Notes: generated from the sequence alone by a model not told the origin. A stretch of 64,000 nucleotides of DNA from Pantoea sp. Mb-10 (GCF_021272205.1 NZ_JAJSDX010000007.1:62001-126000); one strand, 5' to 3'. Counted from the stretch's first letter, positions 47,803 through 57,483 are shown. Numbers and translations: made by a program.

Positions 47803-48594
47803 TTGGCGAGCAACGAAACCGATAAACAGCCAGACGCCGTTTCATCCGTGATGAAGGTTTTCGGCATTTTACAGGCGCTGGGTGAAGACCGCGATCACGG
47901 AATAACGGCGCTTTCACAGCGGCTAATGATGTCCAAAAGCACGGTTTATCGCTTTCTACAAACGATGAAATCGCTGGGATATGTGGCGCAGGAAGGGGAG
48001 AGTGAAAAATACTCTCTCACGCTTAAGCTGTTTGAACTGGGCGCAAAAGCGCTACAAAACGTAGATTTGATTCGCAGCGCCGACATCGAGATGCGTGAGC
48101 TTTCACGCTTGACTAAAGAGACGATTCATCTCGGCGCCCTGGAAGAAAACAGCATCGTTTACGTCCATAAAATTGACTCACTTTATAATCTGCGCATGTA
48201 CTCGCGCATCGGCCGTCGCAATCCTCTGCATAGCACGGCGATAGGAAAAGTGCTGCTGGCGTGGCGCGATCGCGCCGAGGTGAATCAAATCTTGGCTGAC
48301 GTCGAATTTCGTCGCAGTACCGCCAATACCCTTGTCAGTGCTGAAGCGCTGCTTACCGTATTAGATCAGGTAAAAACTCAGGGGTTTGGCGAGGACAATG
48401 AAGAGCAGGAGGAGGGGTTGCGCTGTATTGCGGTACCTGTGTTTGACCGTTTTGGCGTGGTCATCGCGGGCTTAAGCATCTCTTTTCCCACCCTTCGCTT
48501 CACTGAAGAAGCGAAAAATGCATACGTGGCCATGCTGCACCGTGCCGCCCGCAACCTGTCTGAACAGATGGGCTACCACGACTACCCGTTTTAA
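47803..48594 (+). CDS. kdgR: IclR-family repressor KdgR
   Basis: KdgR represses hexuronate and pectin-breakdown genes and is released by 2-keto-3-deoxygluconate. The 263-residue protein is the E. coli length. It has an N-terminal winged helix-turn-helix (MMSKSTVYRFLQTMKSLGYV) and the effector domain (STAIGKVLLAWRDR; EEQEEGLRCIAVPVFDRFG). It starts at a TTG with AAAGGA upstream. A candidate target, eda, is in this window. Confidence 0.96.
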   Translation: MASNETDKQPDAVSSVMKVFGILQALGEDRDHGITALSQRLMMSKSTVYRFLQTMKSLGYVAQEGESEKYSLTLKLFELGAKALQNVDLIRSADIEMRELSRLTKETIHLGALEENSIVYVHKIDSLYNLRMYSRIGRRNPLHSTAIGKVLLAWRDRAEVNQILADVEFRRSTANTLVSAEALLTVLDQVKTQGFGEDNEEQEEGLRCIAVPVFDRFGVVIAGLSISFPTLRFTEEAKNAYVAMLHRAARNLSEQMGYHDYPF

Positions 48595-48598
48595 TGGG

Positions 48599-48634
48599 CG
48601 TAAGCGGGCTGAAACCAGCCCGCTTACGATTTAA
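48599..48634. terminator. Terminator between convergent kdgR and yobH
   Basis: Arms CGTAAGCGGGCTG and CAGCCCGCTTACG with an AAAC loop, followed by ATTTAATT. Confidence 0.8.
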
Positions 48635-48867
48635 TTATCAATGACGTCGCCGCTTTTTTTCAGCAATGGGCACTCTGTTACGCCGATAATGCCGCTGTCG
48701 GTATGCAGATATTGGGCATTGATCACGCCGCGCGCCGTCAGGTAGCTACATTGCAAACCGAGGCCCGCCGCGTTTTTGGTGCTGCCGGTTAATACACCGT
48801 AGCCGGTCAACAGCATGGCTAACCAGATAATCGCTACTCCGGCAATCGCCCTAATCAACATCTTCAT
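48631..48867 (-). CDS. yobH: YobH, small exported/membrane protein
   Basis: A 78-residue protein with an N-terminal helix (AIAGVAIIWLAMLLTGYGVL), followed by NAAGLGLQCSYLTARGV and a Cys-containing end (VTECPLLKKSGD), matching E. coli YobH. The ATG at 48867 has AAGGAGAG upstream; longer in-frame starts are ignored. Function unknown. E. coli has mgrB between yobH and yebO; it is not found here. Confidence 0.9.
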   Translation of the reverse strand: MKMLIRAIAGVAIIWLAMLLTGYGVLTGSTKNAAGLGLQCSYLTARGVINAQYLHTDSGIIGVTECPLLKKSGDVIDN

Positions 48868-49083
48868 AATACTCTCCTTATGATGCACAACGCAGCCATC
48901 CTGCAGGCGCTGCGATTCCACTGCATGCAGCATGCCTTTCTCCGACAGTGAAATCGATCAGAGATAACTGAAAGCGTTTGGCTTGGGGGCGTTGAGGTTT
49001 TGCGCGTCGCCCGTTTCTTTTCACGTCATAACGAGTAGAATCAGCCGCGGAAACGCCAGGTCAAGTTACTCACAGAGGCAGGT

Positions 49084-49359
49084 ATGAACGAATTAGCCGC
49101 AAATAGCAGTCCGCTATTCCTTTCCGGCGTGATGGCTATCATCATTTTTGTGGCCCTTTACGTCTGGTTTTATGTCAACCGGGCCAGCGTTCGCGCCAGT
49201 GAACAAATCCATCTCCTGGAAGCACTGCTGGAAGAGCAGAAAAAACAGAACGCGCTGCTGCGTCGTCTGGTCGATGCGCAGCCAGCGGCGGCGAACCCAC
49301 CCGAAGACGCTGAAGCGGCTGATTCGCAAGGTTTCATCCGCATGATCCCTGAACGCTAG
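49084..49359 (+). CDS. yebO: YebO, small inner-membrane protein
   Basis: A 91-residue protein (95 in E. coli): one membrane helix (GVMAIIIFVALYVWFYVNRA), then a coiled coil (SEQIHLLEALLEEQKKQNAL-type, LLRRLVDAQ) ending in FIRMIPER. Function unknown. It is followed after 16 bases by the MBL-fold gene, likely co-transcribed. Confidence 0.88.
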   Translation: MNELAANSSPLFLSGVMAIIIFVALYVWFYVNRASVRASEQIHLLEALLEEQKKQNALLRRLVDAQPAAANPPEDAEAADSQGFIRMIPER

Positions 49360-49375
49360 TTGATACGGAGTTATC

Positions 49376-50386
49376 ATGGCTTGGCAAAATCCCTGGTTCG
49401 ACGCAATGCTGACGCACCATACGCCTGAAGGCTTCCGTAACCCTGAAGAGGAGCTGCGTCAGCCCGGGGATTTGCAACGCTGGCGGCGAGAGCGTAAACA
49501 GCAAAATTTGCCTAAGCCGCCCGTAATGGGTTATCAGGCGTTCACTGAGCAGTGGTATCAGCCCGTGGATTTAGGCGGAACGGACGATCGCGTTTGGTGG
49601 CTGGGACATGCGGCGATGCTGTTGCGCATTAACCAACGCTATATGCTTATCGACCCCGCGTTATCGTCGCGGGCCTCACCGCTGCCGTTTGCAGGACCGC
49701 GGCGTAAGACGCCCGCACCGTTGCGCGTGGCCGATCTTCCCCATCTGGATTACGTACTGATATCGCATAACCACTACGATCACCTCGATCGGCCCACGGT
49801 GAAACGCCTGGCGCGCCGCTTTCCGCAGGCGCGCTTCATGGTGCCGCTTGGTATGGGAGCATGGTGCCGCAAACGTGGCGTTCACGAGGTAACAGAGCTG
49901 GACTGGTGGCAGTCAATCACGTTTGGCGATCTTCATCTTACCGCGGTACCTGCGCGGCACTGGAGCATGCGCACGTTTTGGGATCGCAACCGTTCGCTGT
50001 GGTGCGGCTGGGTGGTACGCGCCACCGGTCTTAATTTCTGGTTTTCTGGCGACAGTGGCTACAGTGAAAACCTCAAGGAGATTGGTCAGCGACTTGGACC
50101 CTTTACCTTTGCCGCCTTACCGATAGGCGCCTACGCACCTCAATGGTTTATGCGCGGACAGCATATGGATCCCGACCAGGCCGTTGAACTGTGGCAACAC
50201 ATAGGCCGTCCCGTGGCGTTGCCGATTCACTGGGGGGTGTTTGAATTAGCGGATGAGGCGCTTGATGAACCGCCGGTCGCCCTTGCGCAGGCGTTACGCG
50301 CCGCTGGGGAGCAGCCAGCAACGTTCTCTCCGTGGAAAATAGGCGAAAGTCGTAGCTTAAAAGCTCTTGCATCAGAATTATCTTAA
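49376..50386 (+). CDS. MBL-fold hydrolase (RomA/NAPE-PLD-like)
   Basis: A 336-residue metallo-beta-lactamase-fold protein with the metal signature ISHNHYDHLDRPTV, upstream WWLGHAAMLLRI, ligand histidines in VPARHWSMRTFWDRN and WFSGDSGY, and LPIHWGVF near the end. It resembles bacterial RomA and N-acyl-phosphatidylethanolamine phospholipase D-like enzymes. The substrate is unknown. It is not next to yebO in E. coli. Confidence 0.8.
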   Translation: MAWQNPWFDAMLTHHTPEGFRNPEEELRQPGDLQRWRRERKQQNLPKPPVMGYQAFTEQWYQPVDLGGTDDRVWWLGHAAMLLRINQRYMLIDPALSSRASPLPFAGPRRKTPAPLRVADLPHLDYVLISHNHYDHLDRPTVKRLARRFPQARFMVPLGMGAWCRKRGVHEVTELDWWQSITFGDLHLTAVPARHWSMRTFWDRNRSLWCGWVVRATGLNFWFSGDSGYSENLKEIGQRLGPFTFAALPIGAYAPQWFMRGQHMDPDQAVELWQHIGRPVALPIHWGVFELADEALDEPPVALAQALRAAGEQPATFSPWKIGESRSLKALASELS

Positions 50387-50906
50387 GCACAATAAATCGC
50401 ACCTAACCAGACCGATCCGACGTCACGCAATAATTAGTATGTAGTTAAGATGAAAATGAGAAAAGGGCCATGGGCGTCATGCCTATATTTGGGGCAAGCG
50501 ATAACGGCAATGCTTTTTTTTGGTGCGATATAATAAAAGTTATACAGTAATATTAAGAATGCATAAGTTTGTTGTTGCACAATAAATGCATGCGCAGGTG
50601 TTTTTCGCCTGTTTTATTTCGATAATGCCATATTAATGCAATGTTTTTGTCTTATGACAACATAATGGTAATGTGCGTATTTTTTTAAGGCGTTTGGCTT
50701 GACGATTTCAGTACCGCATACTAGCGACAGGTGCTCTGTAAGCCGAGGTGCCGGATGATCATGCCTGGGCGATAATTATTTGCGTACCATACTTAGCCTC
50801 CCTGACAATTATGTGCGGCAGATCGTTCAACTATTAAAAATGGCTTGCCATTAATTTTCGAATATGTGATAACAATTCTTGGGTCAAACGAGGTACAGTT
50901 CTGTTT
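50387..50906. other. AT-rich region upstream of yobF-cspC
   Basis: About 520 bases without an ORF worth calling. It includes a TTGTC...GACAA palindrome near 50650 and a promoter candidate at 50845-50873. No known RNA gene was recognised. Confidence 0.5.
50845..50873 (+). promoter_or_regulatory. Candidate Sigma70 promoter for yobF-cspC
   Basis: TTGCCA and GATAAC are separated by exactly 17 bases; the start site would be about 30 bases before yobF. Confidence 0.5.
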
Positions 50907-50981
50907 ATGTATGGCATCTTCAGTAAAGAAGTTACGAGTAAAGACGTTGACGTTGAATACCGCTTCCTTGCCGAACCTTAA
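50907..50981 (+). CDS. yobF: YobF, small stress protein, shortened by an in-frame TAA
   Basis: Reads MYGIFSKEVTSKDVDVEYRF then LAEP and TAA: 24 residues against 47 in E. coli ([20 protein letters not shown]...). Beyond the stop the same frame continues [13 protein letters not shown], matching E. coli YobF residues after Tyr25. So one codon has become TAA. E. coli yobF is co-transcribed with cspC, as here. It could be a truncated but functional short form. Confidence 0.75.
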   Translation: MYGIFSKEVTSKDVDVEYRFLAEP

Positions 50982-51065
50982 ATTAGTGCCTCATTCAGTA
51001 ATGTCTCTGGTTTATCTGTAAGACTGCCCTCGGGCAATATAAACATTCAAAGGAATTTGCAAAAA

Positions 51066-51275
51066 ATGGCAAAGATTAAAGGTCAGGTTAAGTGGTTCAA
51101 CGAGTCTAAAGGTTTTGGTTTTATCACTCCTGCTGACGGCAGCAAAGACGTGTTCGTTCACTTCTCTGCTATCCAGGGCAACGGTTTTAAAACCTTGGCT
51201 GAAGGCCAGCAGGTTGAATTTGAAATCCAGGACGGCCAGAAAGGTCCAGCCGCAGTAAACGTTACTGCCATCTGA
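51066..51275 (+). CDS. cspC: Cold-shock-family protein CspC
   Basis: A 69-residue OB-fold protein virtually identical to E. coli CspC, with RNP1 KGFGFITP and RNP2 VFVHFSAI. A constitutive RNA chaperone reported to stabilise mRNAs including rpoS. AAGGA lies nine bases before the ATG. It follows yobF by 84 bases. Confidence 0.97.
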   Translation: MAKIKGQVKWFNESKGFGFITPADGSKDVFVHFSAIQGNGFKTLAEGQQVEFEIQDGQKGPAAVNVTAI

Positions 51276-51319
51276 TTTAGCATTCAGCACCGGTGCTTCG
51301 CACCGCTGATACGAATGAC

Positions 51320-51352
51320 AAAGCCCTGCTCATTGAGCGGGGCTTTTGTTTT
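51320..51352 (+). terminator. Terminator after cspC
   Basis: AAAGCCCTGCTC and GAGCGGGGCTTT pair around ATT (one G-T), followed by TGTTTTG. Confidence 0.85.
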
Positions 51353-51415
51353 GCGCTTTCTGTTGCCCGTTGACCAGGGTAAACTTCGCCGCGAATTGCT
51401 AATCCGGAGTTGTGT

Positions 51416-52222
51416 ATGTCTTTGATTTGCCCCCTATGCCATCAGCCACTGATGCTGCAGAATCACAGTTTTCACTGCGCGGCGTCTCACCAGTTTGATA
51501 AGGCTAAAGAGGGGTATGTCAATTTGCTGCCCGTTCAGCATAAAGGCTCACGCGAGCCTGGCGACAGCCCTGAGATGCTTCAGGCGCGCCGCGCCTTTCT
51601 TGACGCCGGTCATTATCAACCGCTGCGGGAAAAGGTGGCTGACACCCTGGCGCAGCATCTGGGCGCACCTTCAGGCACAATCCTGGATATTGGCTGCGGT
51701 GAAGGGTATTACACCGGCGCCATGGCGGCACGGCTCTCGCAAGCGAAGGTCTATGGTCTGGATGTGGCAAAGGCGGCCGTGCGGATGGCCGCGAAACGCT
51801 ATCGCGCGGTGCAGTTTTGCGTGGCGTCGAGCCAGCGCTTGCCGTTTGCTGACGGCGCCATGGACGCCATCGTGCGCATTTATGCGCCCTGTCTTGAACA
51901 GGAGTTGGCGCGGGTGATTAAACCCGGCGGCTATTTGTTCACGGTGACGCCAGGCGCGCATCATTTACAGCAATTCAAAGCGCTGATTTACCGTGAGGTG
52001 CAATTGCACCTACCGGAAGAGAAACCGTACCGCGATTTTGTGCAGATCGATCGGCAAACCCTGGCGTACCCCCTCTCGCTCAGCGGCGCCGAGGCGGTGC
52101 AGCTGTTGCAGATGACGCCTTTTGCATGGCGGGCCCGAGAGGCGGTATGGCAGCAGCTTGCCGCCTCCGAGACGTTTGCCTGCGATGCTGATTTTACGCT
52201 GACGTTGTGGCAACGCCGCTAG
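51416..52222 (+). CDS. rlmA: 23S rRNA m1G745 methyltransferase RlmA
   Basis: A 268-residue enzyme with an N-terminal zinc finger (CPLCHQPL ... HCAASHQF), the SAM motif [15 protein letters not shown], and conserved RIYAPC and [10 protein letters not shown]. The ATG at 51416 has CGGAG six bases upstream; a TTG two codons earlier is possible. Its end overlaps yobD by 4 bases, tail to tail. Confidence 0.95.
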   Translation: MSLICPLCHQPLMLQNHSFHCAASHQFDKAKEGYVNLLPVQHKGSREPGDSPEMLQARRAFLDAGHYQPLREKVADTLAQHLGAPSGTILDIGCGEGYYTGAMAARLSQAKVYGLDVAKAAVRMAAKRYRAVQFCVASSQRLPFADGAMDAIVRIYAPCLEQELARVIKPGGYLFTVTPGAHHLQQFKALIYREVQLHLPEEKPYRDFVQIDRQTLAYPLSLSGAEAVQLLQMTPFAWRAREAVWQQLAASETFACDADFTLTLWQRR

Positions 52223-52677
52223 CGCGCCTCAATAAGCGTATCGTAAATACGCGCCAAATCATCAAGATCCTTTGCGGCAACGTATAAGCGGCGTTGCTCC
52301 AGTTGAATCGCTAAAATACCGTCTTGCGACAATTGCATGCCCTGAATACGGCGGTAATCAATCCACGCGCCCGCATAGAACAGACCTTCCGCTTTCATCA
52401 GCAGCGCTGGGCTGCGGATCCAACCTAGCCACAGTGCCAAAAAGCACAGCATCATCAGTAGGGTTGTGGTGCGCGGTGGGCCCTGTTGCGCCACGTTCTG
52501 CCATAGCAGAATCAGCAGCAATCCAATAAAAATGGCGCTATCGATTTTATGGCGGCGGCACAGTGCCACGCGCAGTAGGGTGGCGCCGTTTCGGCGCGGT
52601 ACAATCGCGTCCTCATACACGGCAAACAGCACCATAGCGGCGATGAGAACCATCAAGACAACATCGGTCAGTGTCAT
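52219..52677 (-). CDS. yobD: YobD, DUF986 inner-membrane protein
   Basis: A 152-residue protein, the exact E. coli length, with two to three helices ([33 protein letters not shown]) and the conserved [20 protein letters not shown]. The longer upstream frame runs into the palindrome and is ignored. It sits after manZ on the same strand, as in E. coli. Function unknown. Confidence 0.9.
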   Translation of the reverse strand: MTLTDVVLMVLIAAMVLFAVYEDAIVPRRNGATLLRVALCRRHKIDSAIFIGLLLILLWQNVAQQGPPRTTTLLMMLCFLALWLGWIRSPALLMKAEGLFYAGAWIDYRRIQGMQLSQDGILAIQLEQRRLYVAAKDLDDLARIYDTLIEAR

Positions 52678-52712
52678 GAAAAGACGCCCTCCGGCAGTGC
52701 GCGTTGTGCGTA

Positions 52713-52736
52713 TGCCGGGCACCGCAGCGCCCGGCA
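52713..52736. repeat. REP-like palindrome between manZ and yobD
   Basis: TGCCGGGC and GCCCGGCA flank eight bases. The GC-rich arms and the intra-operon position resemble enterobacterial REP elements, which can stabilise upstream mRNA. Only one copy was noticed in the window. Confidence 0.4.
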
Positions 52737-52741
52737 GTTCC

Positions 52742-53587
52742 TTACAGGCCCAGCAGGCCAATCCAGTAGCCCAAAATGCCGATGGCAAAAAAGCCCACGA
52801 TAATCCATAGCGCATTCACTTTGCGGCGCAGCAGCCACATACAGCCGAAGGTCAACAGCAGCGGAATCAGGCCGGGCATCAGCTGATCGAGTATGGACTG
52901 TACCGTGGTCACGGTGGTTTTGCCGGTTTGATCCGTAATGCGCGACACCACCAGCGGCACGTTCACATGCGTCCATTTGTTCACCAGTGCGCCCATGACA
53001 AACAGCCCGAGTATCGATGCGCCTTCGGTGAGCTTTTGTAAAAAGCCGCCGCCCATGTCTCCAACAATATCGATACCTTTGCGGTAACCATAGGCCACGC
53101 CATAGTAACGCGTAAGCAGGCGGGCAACATTGAACAACACAAAGAACAGCAGGGGACCGAGCAGGCTGCCGCTCATGGCGATGCCGGCACCCAGAGCGGC
53201 AAACACGGGGCGCACGGTGCCCCAAAAGATCGGGTCGCCCACGCCCGCCAGCGGGCCCATCAGCCCCACTTTGATGCCGTTGATCGCGCCGTCGTCAATG
53301 GCTGCGCCGTTAGCACGTTGCTCCTCCATCGCCATGGTCACACCGAGCACGGGCGCAGCCACGTAAGGGTGCGTGTTGAAAAATTCGAGGTGGCGCTTGA
53401 TCGCTTGTTTGCGTGCATCATTGTTTTCCGGATAGAGGCGGCGAATCACCGGCACCATCGAAAAGCAAAAGCCCAGCGCCTGCATGCGTTCAAAGTTCCA
53501 CGATCCCTGGAATAGATTCGAGCGCAGAAAGACGCCGCGGACGTCACCGGGCGTGAGTTTTTTCGGAGACTGCGTTGTATCAACCAT
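52742..53587 (-). CDS. manZ: Mannose PTS, component IID (ManZ)
   Basis: A 281-residue protein of the mannose-type IID family (LTPGDVRGVFLRSNLFQGSW; IKVGLMGPLAGVGDPIFWGT), largely cytoplasm-facing in its N-terminal half with membrane segments at the C-terminus. With ManY it forms the sugar channel for mannose, glucose and amino sugars; in E. coli it also admits phage lambda DNA. Third gene of manXYZ, 14 bases after manY. Confidence 0.96.
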   Translation of the reverse strand: MVDTTQSPKKLTPGDVRGVFLRSNLFQGSWNFERMQALGFCFSMVPVIRRLYPENNDARKQAIKRHLEFFNTHPYVAAPVLGVTMAMEEQRANGAAIDDGAINGIKVGLMGPLAGVGDPIFWGTVRPVFAALGAGIAMSGSLLGPLLFFVLFNVARLLTRYYGVAYGYRKGIDIVGDMGGGFLQKLTEGASILGLFVMGALVNKWTHVNVPLVVSRITDQTGKTTVTTVQSILDQLMPGLIPLLLTFGCMWLLRRKVNALWIIVGFFAIGILGYWIGLLGL

Positions 53588-53601
53588 GATGTCACCTGTT
53601 C

Positions 53602-54399
53602 TTAGTCGAGTTCATTATCAAGATCGTTAGGCGTCGCTGCGGCGGTTGCGCCCGCTACCCGGTTATATTTTGGTGCCAGCTGAATGTAGAGCACCGCCAT
53701 CACCACGCCGATGACGCCCAGCGCAACGAGGTTGAAGTTGGTGAAGGCTGCGGTGACAAAACCGAGGTAAAAGAACGGCATCAGGTAGCCTGCACGCATC
53801 ATGTTAATGACCATCGCGTAGCCCACCACCACGATCATGCCGCCCGCAATATTCAAGCCGTTGGTGACCACTTCTGGAATAGCGCTGAGCAGCGTATGAA
53901 CGGCGCTGGTGCCGACCGAAATGGCAACGATCAAGGCGGGAATGGCAATACGCATCGCTTGCAGCAGCAGCGCGGAAACGTGGATCCAGCTGATGGCGGT
54001 AAGATTGCCTTTTTCTGCGGCTTTATCGGCCGCATGCTGAAAGGCCACCGTGAGGGTACGCACGATAATGGTCAGGACCTGTCCAGCCGCGGCCAGCGGA
54101 ATGGCCAGCGCGATACCCGCTCCGACGCTTTGGCCACCTGCAATTACCAGGATGGTGGAGATGATCGAGGCCAGTGCCGCATCTGGCGCCACTGCCGCAC
54201 CGATATTCATCCAGCCCAGCGCAATCATCTCCAGCGTACCGCCGATGATGATGCCGGTTTTCATGTCGCCCAGAACGGCACCAATTAAGGTACATGCCAC
54301 CAGCGGCCGGTGAAACTGAAACTCATCCAGAATCGAACCCATCCCAGCGATACATGCCACCACGAAAATCAACACAATTTGTAGCGAGGTTATGTCCAT
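53602..54399 (-). CDS. manY: Mannose PTS, component IIC (ManY)
   Basis: A 265-residue membrane protein almost the same as E. coli ManY: CIAGMGSILDEFQFHRPLVA, GDMKTGIIIGGTLEMIALGW, NIGAAVAPDAALASIIST. The ATG at 54399 has GAGGAGAAAGAG upstream; the 11-codon extension is not homologous. It forms the transport pathway with ManZ. Confidence 0.96.
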   Translation of the reverse strand: MDITSLQIVLIFVVACIAGMGSILDEFQFHRPLVACTLIGAVLGDMKTGIIIGGTLEMIALGWMNIGAAVAPDAALASIISTILVIAGGQSVGAGIALAIPLAAAGQVLTIIVRTLTVAFQHAADKAAEKGNLTAISWIHVSALLLQAMRIAIPALIVAISVGTSAVHTLLSAIPEVVTNGLNIAGGMIVVVGYAMVINMMRAGYLMPFFYLGFVTAAFTNFNLVALGVIGVVMAVLYIQLAPKYNRVAGATAAATPNDLDNELD

Positions 54400-54454
54400 C
54401 TCTTTCTCCTCAGCGAGGTCATAGTCAGGCACCCGCGGGCAGACAACAGGCCCG

Positions 54455-55411
54455 TTAGTGATTCATCTTGGCAATCAAGTCCATCATTTTGAGCCGCGGA
54501 TCGTTGGAGACTTTACGCACCTCCAGTTCGATACCGCGCGCATGGAGTTGGCGGAACGCCTCAATATCTTTCTCATCCACCGACACGGCATTGTTGACCT
54601 GGGTTTTCCCCTGGCGAAACGCCATACCGCCAATGTTCACCGACGTTATCTCAACGCCTTGTTCCACCACGCGCAGCACGTCGGTAGGATTAGTGAACAG
54701 CAGCATGACGCGATCGGACCCGTATTTAGGGTTGTTCCACACGCGAATCATTTTGGCGACGTCGACCACGTGTGCGGTGACGCCCGGTGGTGCCACTTGG
54801 GTTAACAGGGTTTTACGCACGTGATCGTTAGCCACTTCATCGCTGACCACGATGATGCGTGAGACATTGGTTTCTTTGGTCCATCGGGTGGCGACCTGTC
54901 CATGAATCAGGCGATCGTCGATGCGAGCAAGGCCAATTTTCATGTGTTCCCCCGGCGTCAGCGGGGGCTGGGCGACGGGGCGCTGTTGGGCGGGGGCGGG
55001 GGTGTCAACACGGGCATCACGCTTGAGGGCTTTTACCCCTTCACGGCCTGCTTCAAGCGCGATCTTTATCAGCTGGTCGACGGTTGGATTATCGTCGCGG
55101 CCCATCAGCGTCTCGACTAACATAGGAATGTTGACGCCGGCAATCACCTCGTGATCAGGCTTATCGGCCACCAGACGACTGGCGGCGTTGAAAGGACTTC
55201 CTCCCCAGGTATCGACTAAAAACAGGACACCGTCGGTAGTATTAAGTTGAGCCAGTCGAGCCTGATACTTTTCAATCAGCGTCTCTGCGTTTTCTCCCGG
55301 GACAAACTCTATCCATCCGACATTTTCCTGCTCTCCCAACAGCATTTCTGCTGTTTTTAGCAGTTGTTCTGCCGCCCAGCCGTGTGTACCAATTACAATT
55401 GCAATGGTCAC
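54455..55411 (-). CDS. manX: Mannose PTS, component IIAB (ManX)
   Basis: A 318-residue two-domain phosphocarrier starting at a GTG. The IIA domain has the phosphorylated His10 (IVIGTHGWAAEQLL); a Pro/Ala-rich linker (about 130-155) leads to the IIB domain with its phosphorylated His in RIDDRLIHGQVATRW. It passes phosphate from HPr to sugar crossing ManYZ. In E. coli the operon is controlled by CRP, Mlc and SgrS. Confidence 0.96.
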   Translation of the reverse strand: MTIAIVIGTHGWAAEQLLKTAEMLLGEQENVGWIEFVPGENAETLIEKYQARLAQLNTTDGVLFLVDTWGGSPFNAASRLVADKPDHEVIAGVNIPMLVETLMGRDDNPTVDQLIKIALEAGREGVKALKRDARVDTPAPAQQRPVAQPPLTPGEHMKIGLARIDDRLIHGQVATRWTKETNVSRIIVVSDEVANDHVRKTLLTQVAPPGVTAHVVDVAKMIRVWNNPKYGSDRVMLLFTNPTDVLRVVEQGVEITSVNIGGMAFRQGKTQVNNAVSVDEKDIEAFRQLHARGIELEVRKVSNDPRLKMMDLIAKMNH

Positions 55412-55762
55412 GTGCTACCTCCGTTTACATGAAAGATTCTCGCGTAGCGCCCTGAATCCTGAAACATTATCGTGGGTGCTGGTCCAGCCGTTTGGGTCGT
55501 GCTTGTCGCAGAAAAGATGAGAGATGCCCAAACTCTGTGCCAAACAGCGCTAAGGTCGGGATTTATTTTAGTGACCGAAAAAATAATTATTGTGATGTTT
55601 GTCAGTAATCGAACTGACAGGCAGGGCAATGTGGCTTTTTGTCACGTTATCTTGGTTGGCATAGAGGTTTGTAAAACTAGATAAATTTTTTGACCTTGTT
55701 GAGGTAACTGATACATTAGCCTTCTGTTTATTATCAGGAGTAAGGAGCTCAAGCTCACCCCT
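55412..55762. other. Divergent control region manXYZ / yoaE
   Basis: About 350 bases holding promoters for both directions. A CRP-like site is at 55591-55606. No Mlc site could be assigned with confidence. The right end leads into the small ORF before yoaE. Confidence 0.5.
55591..55606. promoter_or_regulatory. Candidate CRP site upstream of manX
   Basis: TGTGA-TGTTTG-TCAGT matches the TGTGA-N6-TCACA consensus at 8 of 10 positions, about 185 bases before manX. CRP control of manXYZ is established in E. coli. Confidence 0.4.
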
Positions 55763-55918
55763 ATGGATCGTCACCGACGTTGCTTCACCCACGCTTTGCG
55801 CTGCCTGGCGCTAATCCCAACGCCCACTCGCGTTATCACTTTTGCTGACCCCCTGACGTCTCGCCTTGCGGTGCAGACGAAAAGGTATCTGTCCCTGTTT
55901 TCATTAAGGAGCCATTGA
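55763..55918 (+). CDS. 51-residue upstream ORF coupled to yoaE (YoaL-like position)
   Basis: Reads [20 protein letters not shown] and [20 protein letters not shown], ending LRSH; its TGA overlaps the yoaE ATG (TGATG). AAGGAG lies about 15 bases upstream of its ATG. As I recall, a small ORF named yoaL has been reported just upstream of yoaE in E. coli; I could not compare sequences. The overlap suggests its translation sets yoaE expression. Confidence 0.5.
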   Translation: MDRHRRCFTHALRCLALIPTPTRVITFADPLTSRLAVQTKRYLSLFSLRSH

Positions 55919-57483
55919 TGGAGTTTCTCTTCGACCCCTCAATTTGGGCGGGTTTGCTGACGCTGATCGTGCTGGAAATCGTGCTTGGCATTGATAACCT
56001 GGTGTTTATTGCCATTCTTGCGGACAAGCTGCCGCCCAAGCAGCGTGACAAAGCACGCCTGATTGGCCTTTCCCTGGCGCTGGTAATGCGGCTGGGGCTG
56101 CTGTCGCTGATATCCTGGATGGTAACGCTCACGCGGCCGCTGTTTAGCATTGCGGACTTCAGTTTTTCCGGTCGTGACTTGATCTTGCTGGTGGGGGGCT
56201 TGTTCCTGCTGTTTAAAGCGACCATGGAGCTGCATGAACGGCTGGAAAATCGCGGCATGGAGCAGCAGGGCAATAAAGGCTATGCCAGCTTCTGGGCCGT
56301 GGTGACGCAAATTGTGGTGCTGGACGCGGTGTTTTCACTGGATGCGGTCATTACCGCGGTAGGTATGGTCAATAACTTGCCCATCATGATGACCGCCGTG
56401 GTGATTGCAATGGGTGTGATGCTGCTGGCGTCCAAACCGCTGACCAATTTCGTCAACGCGCATCCTACCGTGGTGGTGCTCTGCCTGAGCTTCTTGCTGA
56501 TGATTGGTCTGTCGCTGGTGGCGGAAGGCTTCGGCTTCCACATTCCGAAAGGCTATCTCTACGCCGCGATTGGCTTCTCAATCCTCATTGAGTTGTTTAA
56601 CCAGATTGCCCGACGCAACTTCCTTCGCCATCAGGCTCGTCGCCCGATGCGTGAGCGCACGGCAGAAGCGATTTTGCGCCTGATGGGCGGACGTCAGCGC
56701 AACCAGACTGCCTCCAGTGAAGAGTCAGTGGGGGCTGAGGTACTGCCGCAAGAAGCGTTTCAGGAGGAGGAGCGCTATATGATTAACGGCGTGTTGACGC
56801 TCTCGCAGCGCTCGATTCGCAGCATCATGACGCCGCGCGGCAATATCTCGTGGGTTGATGTGACCCGTCCGTTGGATGAGATTCGTATTCAGCTATTGGA
56901 TACGCCGCACAGTTTGTTCCCGGTTTGTCGCGGCGAACTGGATGAAATTATTGGCGTGGTGCGCGCTAAAGAGCTGCTGGTGGCGCTGGAGCACGGCATG
57001 GACGTGGCAGAGTTTGCCGCCAACACGCCGCCAATCGTGGTGCCGGAAACGCTGGATCCCATCAACTTGTTGGGCGTGCTGCGCCGGGCAAAAGGCAGTT
57101 TCGTGATTGTGACCAACGAATTTGGTGTGGTGCAGGGCTTGATTACCCCGCTGGACGTGCTGGAAGCGATTGCCGGTGAATTCCCGGATGAGGATGAGAC
57201 GCCAGATATCGTCGCCGACGGAGAGGGTTGGCTGGTGAAAGGGGGAACCGATCTCCATTCGTTACAACAGCTGCTTGATTACCATGAGCTGGTTGATCGC
57301 CAGGAGGATCACGCCTCGCTAGCCGGTTTGTTGATTGCGCAGAAAGGCCAGCTGCCGCTGCCTGGTGAGGTGATTGACATGCCGCCGCTCCATTTCGCTA
57401 TTGTCGAGGCGACGGATTACCGAATTGATCTGGTTCGTATCACCAAAGATAAGCCGCATGACGATGAAGCGCCAGACGCCTAA
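55918..57483 (+). CDS. yoaE: YoaE, TerC-family membrane protein with CBS and CorC/HlyC domains
   Basis: A 521-residue protein (518 in E. coli). The TerC-like N-terminus ([39 protein letters not shown]) has acidic residues inside helices, a feature of metal-ion exporters. A CBS pair (about 290-420; [29 protein letters not shown]) and a C-terminal transporter-associated domain follow. The ATG at 55918 overlaps the small upstream ORF and has AAGGAG before it. Substrate unproven. Confidence 0.92.
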   Translation: MEFLFDPSIWAGLLTLIVLEIVLGIDNLVFIAILADKLPPKQRDKARLIGLSLALVMRLGLLSLISWMVTLTRPLFSIADFSFSGRDLILLVGGLFLLFKATMELHERLENRGMEQQGNKGYASFWAVVTQIVVLDAVFSLDAVITAVGMVNNLPIMMTAVVIAMGVMLLASKPLTNFVNAHPTVVVLCLSFLLMIGLSLVAEGFGFHIPKGYLYAAIGFSILIELFNQIARRNFLRHQARRPMRERTAEAILRLMGGRQRNQTASSEESVGAEVLPQEAFQEEERYMINGVLTLSQRSIRSIMTPRGNISWVDVTRPLDEIRIQLLDTPHSLFPVCRGELDEIIGVVRAKELLVALEHGMDVAEFAANTPPIVVPETLDPINLLGVLRRAKGSFVIVTNEFGVVQGLITPLDVLEAIAGEFPDEDETPDIVADGEGWLVKGGTDLHSLQQLLDYHELVDRQEDHASLAGLLIAQKGQLPLPGEVIDMPPLHFAIVEATDYRIDLVRITKDKPHDDEAPDA

